Shown piece after piece: positions 25,093 to 33,995 of a stretch of 64,000 bases of DNA. This DNA comes from Paenisporosarcina sp. FSL H8-0542. GTDB taxonomy: Bacteria > Bacillota > Bacilli > Bacillales_A > Planococcaceae. A program made the translations under genes and the position numbers. The stretch lies in the NCBI RefSeq assembly GCF_038632915.1, contig NZ_CP152050.1, positions 423,501-487,500 on the forward strand. The letters are read 5' to 3'. Numbering within the stretch: the stretch's first letter is position 1; the number at the start of each line of letters is the position of its first letter. Under the pieces are notes generated by a model. It did no database searches and was not told the DNA's origin. It saw nothing but the letters and a program-made list of their open reading frames with translations.

Positions 25093-26310
25093 ATGAAGAC
25101 AATAACAGAAAAAGAGAATAAACCGATTTCCCGCAATAAATTATTGGGAATTGCCGGTCTTGGGTGGATGTTCGATGCGATGGACGTAGGAATTTTATCT
25201 TTCGTTATAGTAGCACTCGCGAATGAATGGGCTCTAACTCCTGAACAAATGGGATGGATAGGAAGTGTTAACTCCATCGGAATGGCAGTGGGGGCCTTTG
25301 TGTTTGGGATATTCGCTGATCGGGTTGGACGGAAGAATATTTTTATCATGACACTTGTTCTATTTTCAGTGGCGAGTGGATTGTCTGCATTTTCTGCTTC
25401 CCTGGCAATCTTTTTGATATTCAGATTTTTTGTGGGAATGGGTTTAGGTGGGGAACTGCCTGTTGCATCTACATTAGTATCTGAAAGCGTGGAAGCAAAA
25501 GAACGTGGTCGAGTCGTGGTATTGTTGGAGAGTTTCTGGGCAGCTGGATGGCTGATTGCAGCAGTTATTTCTTATTTCGTTATTCCAGTCCATGGCTGGA
25601 GAGTTGCCTTAATCATTACTGCTTTGCCAGCAATATATGCAATTTATCTACGATTGAACTTACCGGACTCTCCGCAATTTACGGCAAAACGAGTTCGGGA
25701 GAGCACATATGCTCAAAATATTAAAGCGGTATGGTCTAAAACTTATGCAAGGCCAACGTTGATGTTGTGGATCTTATGGTTTACTGTTGTGTTTTCATAT
25801 TACGGAATGTTCCTGTGGTTGCCGAGTGTCATGGTAATGAAAGGCTTTACGTTGATTAAAAGTTTCGAGTACGTGCTGATCATGACTATTGCACAATTAC
25901 CAGGATATTTTACTGCAGCATGGTTAATTGAAAAAGCAGGTCGTAAATTCGTGTTAGTCACTTACTTACTAGGCACAGCTACCAGCGCATTTATATTTGG
26001 GAATGCGGATACTACGATGTTATTGATTGTATCTGGCGCGTTCTTGTCGTTCTTTAATTTAGGTGCATGGGGTGCTTTATACGCGTATACACCTGAACAA
26101 TATCCTACTGTTATTCGAGCAACTGGTACCGGTATGGCGGCTGCTGTAGGACGAATTGGCGGGATTTTAGGACCATTATTGGTAGGGACGCTTATTACAA
26201 GAGGCTACGATATCGGTTGGGTGTTCGGCATTTTCTGTATTGCAATCGTTATTGGTGTGTTGGCAGTTGTTTTACTGGGGAAAGAAACGAAACAGCTGGA
26301 ACTTGAATAA
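25093..26310 (+). CDS. niaP: Niacin transporter (MFS, NiaP/YceI-type)
   Basis: A 405-residue MFS transporter with 12 helices. 'LLGIAGLGWMFDAMDVGILSF' (TM1), 'EQMGWIGSVNSIGMAVGAFVFG' (TM2), 'ADRVGRK' (loop 2-3) and 'GGELPVASTLVSESVEAKERGR' (TM4-5) closely match B. subtilis NiaP as I remember it. NiaP imports nicotinate or nicotinamide for NAD synthesis. ATG 25093 lies 8 bases after AAGGAG. An aromatic-acid specificity is the alternative within this transporter group. Confidence 0.85.
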   Translation: MKTITEKENKPISRNKLLGIAGLGWMFDAMDVGILSFVIVALANEWALTPEQMGWIGSVNSIGMAVGAFVFGIFADRVGRKNIFIMTLVLFSVASGLSAFSASLAIFLIFRFFVGMGLGGELPVASTLVSESVEAKERGRVVVLLESFWAAGWLIAAVISYFVIPVHGWRVALIITALPAIYAIYLRLNLPDSPQFTAKRVRESTYAQNIKAVWSKTYARPTLMLWILWFTVVFSYYGMFLWLPSVMVMKGFTLIKSFEYVLIMTIAQLPGYFTAAWLIEKAGRKFVLVTYLLGTATSAFIFGNADTTMLLIVSGAFLSFFNLGAWGALYAYTPEQYPTVIRATGTGMAAAVGRIGGILGPLLVGTLITRGYDIGWVFGIFCIAIVIGVLAVVLLGKETKQLELE

Positions 26311-26316
26311 TACAGA

Positions 26317-26351
26317 CGGGAGATTCTCTTTAAAAGGGAATCTCCTTTTTT
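26317..26351 (+). terminator. niaP terminator
   Basis: GGAGATTC (26319-26326) pairs with GAATCTCC (26338-26345), with additional pairing inside, then TTTTTT. Confidence 0.85.
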
Positions 26352-26425
26352 ATTGTTTTCTTTGAAATTGGATAGAAACCTTTCATTCTCCGTAAACGTA
26401 TAACAAGTTAAAGGGGGATTTGGAA

Positions 26426-26767
26426 ATGAGTGTAAGAGAATTCGATATAAATATCAGTCCCGTTGAGGCAATGAACAAAATTCATAATGGGGTGATCGGA
26501 GGAAGTATTTCGGGAAAATTAGTAGATTACTATGAACGCGTTTCTGGAGATCATCAAGTTGTGGTATTTGTTCTGGAAAAATTCTTCATGCGAACGAGTA
26601 ATCGCTCTTCCATGACGGTAACCATTGATAATTTCGGTGACGCAACGAAAGTGCATGCCGTGGCATCCGGAAGTTCTGAAAGTCCGTTTTTTAGATTTGA
26701 TTGGGGAGCGGGCGACAGTTTTGCGAATAGTGTGGAAAATGCGCTGGCACAACATATTATAAGTTGA
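26426..26767 (+). CDS. Hypothetical protein, DUF6054-like
   Basis: A 113-residue soluble protein. 'AMNKIHNGVIGGSISGKL', 'YERVSGDHQVVVFVLEKFFMRTSNRSSMTVTI' and 'SGSSESPFFRFDWGAGDSF' follow the pattern of DUF6054 proteins (single alpha-beta domain, function unknown). ATG 26426 follows AAGGGGG at 8 bases. The next gene starts about 43 bases later and may be cotranscribed. Confidence 0.6.
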   Translation: MSVREFDINISPVEAMNKIHNGVIGGSISGKLVDYYERVSGDHQVVVFVLEKFFMRTSNRSSMTVTIDNFGDATKVHAVASGSSESPFFRFDWGAGDSFANSVENALAQHIIS

Positions 26768-26810
26768 TAGAATAAAGCTACTAAATATGTGTGGTAAAGG
26801 AGAGTCGGCT

Positions 26811-27180
26811 ATGTTCAAAAGAATTGACACCGTTTTTTTACCTGTGCAAGACACAAAACGCTCAATCGAATGGTTTGAAGAGAAGTGTGGATTTAAATTG
26901 CGATGGCATGATGAGGAAAATGGTTATGCAGCAATGGACGTCGGAAATGGAGAAACAGCTTTTACGCTCGTGAGAAATCCACAAATGGGTTCGAGTAAAC
27001 CTGAAGAACATGAATGGTTCAATCTCTATACAACGGATATCCATGCTACCCATCATTTCATGTTAGACGCAGGAGTCGATGCAACACTTGTACAAACTGG
27101 AGGAAACGTAGAATTCTATCTTTAAAGATATTGATGGCAATACGATTGGAGTCTGTTCATTTGAAGAAGACGCAGCTTAA
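26811..27180 (+). pseudogene. VOC-family protein with a frameshift near its C-terminus
   Basis: From ATG 26811 (after AAAGGAG) the protein has the vicinal-oxygen-chelate pattern 'VFLPVQDTKRSIEWFEEKCGF' and 'YAAMDVGNGE'. It ends prematurely at TAA 27123-27125 after VEFYL. In the next frame the expected tail 'FKDIDGNTIGVCSFEEDAA' follows directly and ends at 27180. One extra base at about 27117-27122 explains this; without it the protein is 122 residues, the usual length. The missing tail contains the F-x-D-x-x-G-N last strand that completes the metal-site module. It may be a sequencing error. Confidence 0.75.
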
Positions 27181-27709
27181 GCATAGAAAAATCTTGATTG
27201 TGGGATCGGGAGGAGCTGGGAAATCCACGTTATCTCGCCAATTGGGTGAAAGGCTGGGTTTGCCTGTCGTGCATTTGGATGCGATGTTTTGGCAACCAGG
27301 ATGGAAACCTTCACCACGTCCTGAATTTATGGAAAGAGTAAAGAAGGAATTAGCGAAACCCGAGTGGATCATTGATGGAAATTATGACTCCACCATCGAA
27401 TTACGTGCGCAGTATGCAGACCTTATTATCTATCTTGATTTCTCGAATGTCGTATGTCTCTATCGCGCATGTAAACGTGCGTGGATATATCGAGGGACAA
27501 CACGACCGGATATGGGGAAAGATTGTCCGGAAAAAATAGATTGGGAGTTTGCCCGGTGGATTTGGCGTTACCCAAAAGATGCACGTCCAGAGATGCTCGC
27601 TGTTCTAGCCAAAGTCCAGACAGACGTCATAACACTGAAAACACCAAATGAAGTGGAACAATGGCTACAACAAATAGAGGACATAAAAAAGAGTGAATCA
27701 TCCAGTTAA
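27161..27709 (+). CDS. P-loop nucleotide kinase-like protein (FlaR-like), second copy
   Basis: A 182-residue protein with Walker A GSGGAGKST, 'VVHLDAMFWQPGW', 'WIIDGNYDSTIELRAQYADLIIYLDF' and 'CKRAWIYRGTTRPDM'. These are typical of the small kinases annotated as FlaR or DNA topology modulation protein; nucleotide or small-molecule phosphorylation is likely. The start is probably TTG 27161, 9 bases after TTGGAG and overlapping the VOC gene end. No ATG fits better. It is related to the shorter 2193-2684 protein. Confidence 0.75.
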   Translation: MKKTQLKHRKILIVGSGGAGKSTLSRQLGERLGLPVVHLDAMFWQPGWKPSPRPEFMERVKKELAKPEWIIDGNYDSTIELRAQYADLIIYLDFSNVVCLYRACKRAWIYRGTTRPDMGKDCPEKIDWEFARWIWRYPKDARPEMLAVLAKVQTDVITLKTPNEVEQWLQQIEDIKKSESSS

Positions 27710-27726
27710 GGATGATTCACTTTTTA
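27692..27726 (+). terminator. Terminator overlapping the end of the kinase-like gene
   Basis: AGTGAATCATC (27692-27702) pairs with GATGATTCACT (27711-27721), then TTTTATT. It could act in both directions for the convergent remnant at 27738. Confidence 0.88.
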
Positions 27727-27737
27727 TTATGATGTTT

Positions 27738-28121
27738 TTAACGTCGAGTAAACGATAAGGCGAACTTCGTAATAAGATGCAACGTATAGGAGACTCCGCT
27801 AATAAGAACCCACATATTATCTTGAAAGAAGTAGAGAAAAATTCCAGGGATGAGAATGAAAATACTTAATAGTAGTAGAGCTGTTGATCTATAAAAATCC
27901 ACGAGATGCTGGATGGCTGTTATTTCATCCGTAAACGCCACTTTCCATGAAGGTATATCCACCACTTGGAAAAGGTTTAAATCTTCCTCAATTTGGACAT
28001 TGTATATTTAAGAGAGTTCATAATCTGCGGTGGTAGTATCGTATGCATACACAACATTCAGACTGTCAACTTTCCATCTCAATAAGGTAGGGATTCCTTT
28101 TAACGTTAAATTTGTGTGTAT
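27738..28121 (-). pseudogene. Small membrane protein gene broken by an in-frame TAA and lacking a start codon
   Basis: A single minus-strand frame runs from about 28121 to TAG at 27738. GGAGG lies at the right place upstream, but the codon there is ATA, not ATG, GTG or TTG. After 'GIPTLLRWKVDSLNVVYAYDTTTADYELS' there is TAA at 28008-28010, then the frame continues 'IYNVQIEEDLNLFQVVDIPSWKVAFTDE' and two transmembrane helices (ALLLLSIFILIPGIFLYFF and WVLISGVSYTLHLI). The read-through product would be about 127 residues. The soluble-then-membrane layout resembles PH-like-domain membrane proteins, but I do not recognise it. Confidence 0.65.
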
Positions 28122-28256
28122 AAGTAATCCTCCTGTATTCCGAATGAATAATTCATAATATTCGTTATATGAATATTGGCATATTTATTCAAAACTGCTA
28201 ATTTAACATACTATCAAAAATTTCGACAGTCTAATTAAAAGAAGGAGAGTGAAGGC

Positions 28257-29006
28257 ATGGCGAAGAGAGTGAAGAAGTTTTCTAGACGTGATTTCCTGAA
28301 AACTTCAGGGGTGGCAACTGGTGCACTTATTGGAGGGGGAATTCTTGGTGGTTTGATTGGCTACAATTCAAAAAATGCAACGACTACGCCAACTGAAACC
28401 AAGCATGGAGGTCACACGGAAACGGGAACGTCGGATAAAGGTCTAATGTTTTTTACAAGCGAGCGAGAGTTTCAAGTACTGGCCAACGCAACTGAACGGA
28501 TTTTTCCGAAAGACGATTTAGGTCCTGGTGCTATTGAGCTTGGGGTACCGTATTTTATCGACAGTCAATTAGCAGGGCAGTATGGCAGTAACTCTAAGGA
28601 ATACATGCAAGGACCATTTGCTATTGGTGCGCCTACCCAGGGATATCAAAGTCGTCTGACGCGTGCTGAAATCTTTAGACAAGGTATTGCAAAAATGGAA
28701 GCCGAGTCGTCGAGCAGATTCGATAAAGGATTTTCGGATCTAGAAGGTGCACAAATGGATGAAATATTGACAGCAATTCAAAAGGACGAAATAAAAATGG
28801 AAGGAACAACATCTGCATTTTTCTTCCGTCTGCTTCGGACTGCAACACTGGAAGGTGCTTATTCAGACCCTATGTATCGTGGGAATAATAATATGGACGG
28901 TTGGAGAATGAAAGAGTTTCCTGGCCACCAAATGGCTTATATCAATGTAATCGACAAAGCGGAATTCCAAAAAATCGAACCACAATCTTTAAGTGGGAAG
29001 CACTAG
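28257..29006 (+). CDS. Gluconate 2-dehydrogenase subunit 3-type protein, Tat substrate
   Basis: A 249-residue protein starting with a twin-arginine signal: SRRDFLK at residues 9-15, then a Gly-rich hydrophobic stretch (VATGALIGGGILGGLIG). The mature part has 'FTSEREFQVLANATERIFPKDDLGPGAIELGVPYFID' and 'SDPMYRGNNNMDGWRMKEFPG', hallmarks of the small (gamma) subunit of membrane-bound gluconate and related sugar dehydrogenases. It would carry the flavoprotein subunit across the membrane. First gene of a four-gene operon with GMC flavoprotein, tatA and tatC. AAGGAGAG lies before ATG. Confidence 0.9.
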   Translation: MAKRVKKFSRRDFLKTSGVATGALIGGGILGGLIGYNSKNATTTPTETKHGGHTETGTSDKGLMFFTSEREFQVLANATERIFPKDDLGPGAIELGVPYFIDSQLAGQYGSNSKEYMQGPFAIGAPTQGYQSRLTRAEIFRQGIAKMEAESSSRFDKGFSDLEGAQMDEILTAIQKDEIKMEGTTSAFFFRLLRTATLEGAYSDPMYRGNNNMDGWRMKEFPGHQMAYINVIDKAEFQKIEPQSLSGKH

Positions 29007-29022
29007 GACAGGGGGGAATTAA

Positions 29023-30735
29023 ATGGTAACAACTTTACCGAAAGTAGACGTCGTGACTGTAGGAGTTGGATGGTTAGGGGGAATCATAGCAGCCGAATGT
29101 GCAAAGGCAGGCTTGAAAGTAGTAGGCTTGGAGCGCGGAAAAGAACGAAGTACTGAAGATTATATGAAAGTGCATGACGAATATAGATATGCAATAAGGT
29201 ACGAACTCATACAGAATCTATCAAAAGAAACGATAACCATTCGGAATAACCGTGGGATGCAAGCACTTCCGATGCGACAATTAGGTTCATTTCTTTTAGG
29301 GGAGGGACTTGGAGGCGCGGGTACACACTGGAATGGACATACATGGCGTTTTCTTCCTTACGACTTCCAAATAAAGACACTAACAGAAAAAAAATATGGT
29401 CCCAAAAAGTTGTCTTCAGACTATTTACTTCAAGATTGGGGTATTACATATGATGAGTTGGAACCCTACTTTTACAAGTTTGAAGAAACCGCCGGAATCT
29501 CAGGTGAAGAAAAAAATCCATTTGCAGGCAAACGGTCAAACCCATTTCCAACGCCACCGATGAAGAAGACACCAATATTGCAAAAATTTGAAACGGCAAC
29601 GTCCAAACTTGGCTATACACCATTTATGCTACCGTCAGCAAATTTGTCAGAAGCTTATACAAATCAGGATGGACAAACGATCAATGCCTGTCAATACTGT
29701 GGTTTTTGTGAACGTTTTGGTTGTGAATATGGGGCAAAGTCATCTCCTGAAGTTACGGTCGTTCCAACGGCAAAAAAAACGGGGAATTTTGAAGCACGCT
29801 TTGAAGCCAATGTAGTGGAAGTCATCAAGAGCGGAAATAAAGTTACTGGCGTCAGGTATTTGAACACGTTGTCGGGTGAAGAGTTTATTCAGCCAGCTGA
29901 AGTGGTTGTTCTAACAAGTTATGTCATGAATAATGCAAAATTATTAATGATATCGAAAATTGGTGAGCAATATAATCCGGATACCGGGCGTGGAACATTA
30001 GGTAAAAACTATTGCTATCAAATTTTACCGGGCGCAACGGGTTACTTTGAAGAACAAATGAACACGTTTATGGGGGCAGGTGCACTGGGGATAAGCATTG
30101 ATGATTTGAATGGCGACAATTTCGATCATAGTGATTTGGATTTCATTCATGGTGGGAGCCTCTCTCTCCTTCAATCAGGTGCAAGACCGATTGAAACAAA
30201 TCCGATTCAGAAAGATGTACCTACGTGGGGCGCGGAATTCAAGAAAGCGTCCATATATAACTATACCCGTACTCTTTCCATTGGGGCACAAGGAGCATCC
30301 ATGCCACATAAAGAGAACTACCTATCATTGGATAGTAAATATAAAGATGCATACGGTGTACCTCTTCTTCAAATGACATATAATTTTACCGATCAGGACC
30401 GTGCGCTTCATAAATATATTACGGAAAAGTCTGCTGTTATCATGAAAGAAATGGGTGCAAAAACAGTCGAAAGCCGAACACCGATCACGGATTACGATAT
30501 TGTCGCCTATCAAACGACGCACAATACGGGTGGGACAATTATGGGTAGCAGTCCCGAAAATAGTGTAGTGAATAATTATTTGCAGCATTGGGATGCGGAA
30601 AATCTTTTCGTTGTAGGTGCGGGTAACTTCCCACACAACGGAGGATACAATCCTACAGGTACGGTGGCAGCATTTGCGTATCGTGCTTCGGAAGGCATTA
30701 TCAAATACAGTAAATCGGGTGGATCACTCGTATAA
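29023..30735 (+). CDS. GMC-family flavoprotein dehydrogenase (gluconate dehydrogenase-like large subunit)
   Basis: A 570-residue FAD enzyme. An N-terminal Rossmann-type dinucleotide-binding site is seen as [18 protein letters not shown] with 'VVGLERG', then '[15 protein letters not shown]' and a Cys-rich '[20 protein letters not shown]', then the C-terminal GMC motif '[23 protein letters not shown]' with the catalytic His/Asn region. It has no signal peptide, so it probably rides through Tat with the 28257 product. It oxidises a sugar, sugar acid or polyol; the substrate is not readable. The usual cytochrome c subunit gene is missing from this locus. Confidence 0.9.
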   Translation: MVTTLPKVDVVTVGVGWLGGIIAAECAKAGLKVVGLERGKERSTEDYMKVHDEYRYAIRYELIQNLSKETITIRNNRGMQALPMRQLGSFLLGEGLGGAGTHWNGHTWRFLPYDFQIKTLTEKKYGPKKLSSDYLLQDWGITYDELEPYFYKFEETAGISGEEKNPFAGKRSNPFPTPPMKKTPILQKFETATSKLGYTPFMLPSANLSEAYTNQDGQTINACQYCGFCERFGCEYGAKSSPEVTVVPTAKKTGNFEARFEANVVEVIKSGNKVTGVRYLNTLSGEEFIQPAEVVVLTSYVMNNAKLLMISKIGEQYNPDTGRGTLGKNYCYQILPGATGYFEEQMNTFMGAGALGISIDDLNGDNFDHSDLDFIHGGSLSLLQSGARPIETNPIQKDVPTWGAEFKKASIYNYTRTLSIGAQGASMPHKENYLSLDSKYKDAYGVPLLQMTYNFTDQDRALHKYITEKSAVIMKEMGAKTVESRTPITDYDIVAYQTTHNTGGTIMGSSPENSVVNNYLQHWDAENLFVVGAGNFPHNGGYNPTGTVAAFAYRASEGIIKYSKSGGSLV

Positions 30736-30751
30736 AAAAGGAGGAATACAA

Positions 30752-30952
30752 ATGGGTGGATTAGGAGCAATAGGAGTACCAGGATTAATCATTATTCTTG
30801 TCATTGTACTCATCGTATTCGGACCGAAAAAATTACCAGAAATCGGATCGGCAGTAGGGAAGACATTCTCGGAATTTAAAAAGTCGACAAGAGGTCTAAT
30901 GGATGACGACGAGCCAGTGAAAAAAGATGAAAAGAAATCTGAAATCGTATAG
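30752..30952 (+). CDS. tatA: Twin-arginine translocase subunit TatA
   Basis: A 66-residue protein: short N-terminus, one transmembrane helix ([13 protein letters not shown]), the [10 protein letters not shown] hinge and an amphipathic helix, then an acidic/Lys tail. It forms the pore-like oligomer of Tat export. AAAGGAGG lies 8 bases before ATG 30752. It sits directly behind the Tat-dependent dehydrogenase genes. Confidence 0.95.
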   Translation: MGGLGAIGVPGLIIILVIVLIVFGPKKLPEIGSAVGKTFSEFKKSTRGLMDDDEPVKKDEKKSEIV

Positions 30953-30963
30953 AAGGTGTAGAT

Positions 30964-31794
30964 ATGGACCCATACGAACACCACGACAAGAAAATACTAA
31001 GTCCATTGGACAAGAAATTGGTTGAAGAAGTAGGCGCAACAACTGAAATGGTTGATGAAGATGCGATTGAAAGCGATGAAGGCACCCTTGTGGATCATCT
31101 AACGGATTTACGGAAACAAATCATTAAAAGTGTGTCCGTGTTTCTATTTTTCTTCATTGTTGTATTATCAACCATCAACCTATGGTTTCCATTAGTGACT
31201 AGAGGCAATGAACTGATTGTGCTTGGGCCACTTGAAGTGGTGAAATTCTATATGTCGATTTCCAGTGCACTGTCTCTCGGTTTTTCACTACCCTTTATCT
31301 TTCATTTTATCGGGCAATTCGTTAAACCGGGATTGAATCATACAGAGAGTCGATTTATTGGTATTTACTCTCCACTCATGCTCGTCCTGTTTGTGGTTGG
31401 TATTTCATTTGGATATTTTGTTGTGAATCCCTTGAGTTATCAATTCTTGATTAATATTGGCGAAGTAAATTTTGAAGTGATGGTTTCAGCAAGTGAATAT
31501 ATTCACTTTTTATTAATGACGACAGTCCCACTTGGCCTGCTTTTTGAACTGCCTATCATCGCAATGTTTTTGTCAGCCATAGGAGTTTTGACATCAGTAA
31601 ATATGAGAAAGGTTCGAAAATGGTCTTATGTGATACTGGCGATTATTTCGACAACAGTGACACCACCAGACTTTATTAGTGATTTCATGGTGCTGATTCC
31701 GATGATATTGTTGTATGAAATCAGTATTGTGTTAGTCGCAAAACTTGAACGCAAACAAATTACAACCAAAGAATTATCCATCTCCCAAGACTAG
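30964..31794 (+). CDS. tatC: Twin-arginine translocase subunit TatC
   Basis: A 276-residue membrane protein with six helices, the signal-peptide receptor of Tat. 'LVDHLTDLRKQI' precedes TM1, 'FLPFIFHF..QFVKPGL..TES' follows in the family pattern, and 'LPIIAMFLSAIGVLT' and 'STTVTPPDFISD' mark the later loops. The N-terminus has an unusually long charged extension of about 40 residues before the conserved core. Coupled to tatA (11-base gap). No tatB, as usual in Bacillota. Confidence 0.95.
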   Translation: MDPYEHHDKKILSPLDKKLVEEVGATTEMVDEDAIESDEGTLVDHLTDLRKQIIKSVSVFLFFFIVVLSTINLWFPLVTRGNELIVLGPLEVVKFYMSISSALSLGFSLPFIFHFIGQFVKPGLNHTESRFIGIYSPLMLVLFVVGISFGYFVVNPLSYQFLINIGEVNFEVMVSASEYIHFLLMTTVPLGLLFELPIIAMFLSAIGVLTSVNMRKVRKWSYVILAIISTTVTPPDFISDFMVLIPMILLYEISIVLVAKLERKQITTKELSISQD

Positions 31795-31811
31795 GGGGAT
31801 GGATTTTTTTG
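31776..31811 (+). terminator. Terminator of the dehydrogenase-Tat operon
   Basis: ATCCATCTCCC (31776-31786) pairs with GGGGGATGGAT (31794-31804), overlapping the tatC stop, followed by a run of seven T. Confidence 0.88.
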
Positions 31812-31880
31812 TTTATCGTACATTTGCGCTAGCGGCATATTTTGCATTAACCAGCAAGTATGAAATCCATATACTTGTGG
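31812..31880 (+). repeat. Interspersed intergenic repeat, copy B
   Basis: Begins TTTATCGTACATTTGCGCTA immediately after the tat terminator and continues with GCAAGTATGAAATCCATATA and CTTGTGGG, matching copies A (20419) and C (47461). The rest of the gap to 32164 holds a GC-richer stretch (about 32000-32040) reminiscent of the dispersed short sequences common in Bacillales. I see no gene in it. Confidence 0.65.
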
Positions 31881-32164
31881 GTCTCACGCTTGGGCCCACA
31901 TGAAGTGGCATTTTTAACCTTCGTTCCTTTGCTTGCCAGGCGCAAATGCACTCTTTCATTTGTTCCTATAGCTTCTTTTGAAAATTAATAGTTTAGTAAT
32001 CAGCGCCACTCCAGCGGAATAGCGGGCTGGCGAGACACGATTCCCGAATTTTATTAATCGACTGGCATTTAGTTCACAAACATTGTTAAATTTTCTAAAA
32101 AGAGTGACATTTATAGAGAATTTGTGTAATATCTACTATTAAAAACGAAGGGAGATAGAATCGG

Positions 32165-33025
32165 TTGAAATTCAATGTGTTTATTCAACCTCAGGAATTT
32201 GAGGATAAAGCTAAACCGTTTCTAATGCAAAATGAAGATTTATACAGTTTGTTTTACGGTGTGCTACAGGGAATCAAAGCCGGTCGTTATGAAAATCCAT
32301 TCATGGCTACGGTCGAAGAGGATGATCAAGTCGTGGCTCTCTTTCAAATGACGCCCCCTCATCCACTGAATATTATTGTGATTGATGAAACAAAAATGGC
32401 TGATATTTTGTCATTTGCGGCGCAAGAGATTTCTAATAGAAAAATTCCAGTTCCGTCGGCTGTCGGAGTGAAGCGTGTCGTAAATGCTTTTTCTGAAAAA
32501 TGGCAGGAGCTGACGAAAAGTAAAGCCCGATTAGTGATGGATCAAGGCTTGTACCGTCTGGATAAAGTCGAACAATCACTCGAAAAAAGTTCGGGATCTT
32601 GGCGCTATGCGAGAAAAGACGAAGCACCATTACTGGCAACTTGGTATAAAGTGTTCGAACAGGATACGGGACTTAAAAGCTCCCCACCTGAAGTGATTAA
32701 TGAGCGCGTCATACAGTTTCTTGAGGATCAGGAAGTATTCTTATGGGAAGACAACGGGAAAGTCGTATCAATGATGAAAAAAGCACGTCCTTCAGATCGA
32801 GGGGTTACCGTATCATTTGTTTTTACTCCTCAAGAGGAAAGAAAAAAAGGCTATGCGCGGACGATGGTTGCTGCTGGAAGTGAAGAGTTGCTCAAAACAT
32901 ATGACTTCTGTGTACTATATACAGATATGTTGAACCCGACGTCCAACAAAATTTATCAGGAAATCGGTTACCGGAAAATTGCGGATTCCATTCACTTAGA
33001 ATTTTTACCGGAAAAAGGGCAATGA
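32165..33025 (+). CDS. GNAT-family N-acetyltransferase
   Basis: A 286-residue protein. The C-terminal GNAT core has 'RGVTVSFVFTPQEERKKGYARTMVAAGSEELLKTYDFCVLYTDMLNPTSNKIYQEIGYRKI', with the acetyl-CoA loop as EERKKGYA near residues 222-229. The N-terminal 130 residues form a separate helical and beta region, as in other two-module acetyltransferases of this clade (ZmaR-like). The start appears to be TTG 32165 with GGGAGA upstream. The acceptor is unknown. It is followed after 1 base by a YjbR gene. Confidence 0.82.
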   Translation: MKFNVFIQPQEFEDKAKPFLMQNEDLYSLFYGVLQGIKAGRYENPFMATVEEDDQVVALFQMTPPHPLNIIVIDETKMADILSFAAQEISNRKIPVPSAVGVKRVVNAFSEKWQELTKSKARLVMDQGLYRLDKVEQSLEKSSGSWRYARKDEAPLLATWYKVFEQDTGLKSSPPEVINERVIQFLEDQEVFLWEDNGKVVSMMKKARPSDRGVTVSFVFTPQEERKKGYARTMVAAGSEELLKTYDFCVLYTDMLNPTSNKIYQEIGYRKIADSIHLEFLPEKGQ

Positions 33026-33026
33026 A

Positions 33027-33386
33027 ATGGAAGCGAGTGAATTGAAAGCATGGTGTGCCGCACAAAAAGGGGCACAGTTTGATTATCAGAAGGACTGGGA
33101 TGCAGAGCGTTATTTAGTTGGCGGGAAAATGTTTGCCATGTTCGGTCACGATAAATCGGGTACGCCGATCCTTTCATTGAAATGTGAACCACAACGTGCA
33201 GATATGCTTCGTGAAGAATTCGAAGACATCCAGCCAGGCTACTACATGAACAAAACCCATTGGAATTCTCTAGCTTTAAATGGTACTTTGCCGGATGCAC
33301 TTTTCAAGGAATGCATTACACATTCATATGAATTGGTGTTTAAAGGATTGACGAAAAAAGTGCAAAACGAGGTGAGTAGTCAATGA
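33027..33386 (+). CDS. MmcQ/YjbR-family DNA-binding-like protein
   Basis: A 119-residue protein of the YjbR double-wing fold: 'MFAMFGHDKSGTPILSLKCEPQRADMLREEF', 'IQPGYYMNKTHWNSLALNG' and '..LFKECITHSYELVFKGLTKK' are the family core. The function is unclear; the fold resembles DNA-binding domains. It is coupled to both neighbours: 1-base gap to the GNAT gene and 4-base overlap (ATGA) with the HIT gene. Confidence 0.9.
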   Translation: MEASELKAWCAAQKGAQFDYQKDWDAERYLVGGKMFAMFGHDKSGTPILSLKCEPQRADMLREEFEDIQPGYYMNKTHWNSLALNGTLPDALFKECITHSYELVFKGLTKKVQNEVSSQ

Positions 33387-33787
33387 ACTGTATTTTTTGC
33401 CGCATCATAAAAGGTGAGCTGCCAGCGAGAGTGGTAAAGGAAACAGAGGGAGCCATTGCATTTTTGGATATTGACCCCATTCAGAAAGGCCATGTGTTGG
33501 TTTTGCCAAAACGTCATGTGCCGGATTTAACAGACATGACAATAGAAGAAAATACGGTGGTTATGTCTCTTTGTCAAAATGTCATGAAATCCATAAGGGA
33601 ATGTTATCCTGCAGAGAGTGTAACGATTATGCAAAACAATGGAGCGTGTATGGAAGTTCCGCATGTTCATTTTCATATCATACCGAGGTTTTCAGAAGAT
33701 GGCTTCAAAGTGGTGGAACCTGTTATTGAAATAAGTGATGGTGAAATGGACGAAATTGCGCGTCAATTGAAAAGTAATATGGTATAA
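33383..33787 (+). CDS. HIT-family nucleotide hydrolase
   Basis: A 134-residue protein with CIFCRIIKGELPA at the N-terminus (two Cys, zinc-binding in related proteins), 'HVLVLPKRH' and the histidine triad VPHVHFHIIPR near residues 92-102. Members hydrolyse phosphoramidates or dinucleoside polyphosphates such as Ap4A. Last gene of the GNAT-YjbR-HIT unit. The promoter of the next locus is embedded in its 3' end. Confidence 0.93.
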   Translation: MNCIFCRIIKGELPARVVKETEGAIAFLDIDPIQKGHVLVLPKRHVPDLTDMTIEENTVVMSLCQNVMKSIRECYPAESVTIMQNNGACMEVPHVHFHIIPRFSEDGFKVVEPVIEISDGEMDEIARQLKSNMV

Positions 33788-33995
33788 TTTTGTTACTAAG
33801 TATGAAGGGACGATGGGTGACTGATGGATATCTAATCTGATTTCTATGCAAATGAACATTTTTGCAAAACGGAAATTGGATTCGTCTGCCCATTTATCCC
33901 ATCATCGTAACTCTTTTTGTACATAAAGAGCTTTTTTGTGATGACTATAAATGATCAGTGAATCCTTCCGTACAAAAACGGAGGATTTTTTTATT
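33780..33995 (+). promoter_or_regulatory. Leader of the VmlR-like gene: extended -10 promoter and two tandem terminators
   Basis: An extended -10 element TGGTATAAT sits at 33780-33788 across the HIT stop codon. The transcript from about 33796 would carry a roughly 220-base leader. In it are small frames (ATG 33802, 12 codons; ATG 33813, 3 codons, behind GAAGGGA; ATG 33824, 3 codons; ATG 33848, 26 codons with Lys-Arg-Lys). A hairpin CTCTTT/AAAGAG (33911-33930) is followed by C and six T, and a second, ATCCTTCCGT/ACGGAGGAT (33962-33986), by poly-T. GACGATGGG (from about 33810) could pair with CCCATCATCGT. This fits transcription attenuation, as known for B. subtilis vmlR. Which frame is translated is uncertain. 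Confidence 0.6.

Noticed and set aside
28151-28174. ATTCATA and TATGAAT inverted repeat before the dehydrogenase operon
   Set aside because: Seven-base arms made almost only of A and T in an AT-rich promoter region; chance is a sufficient explanation.
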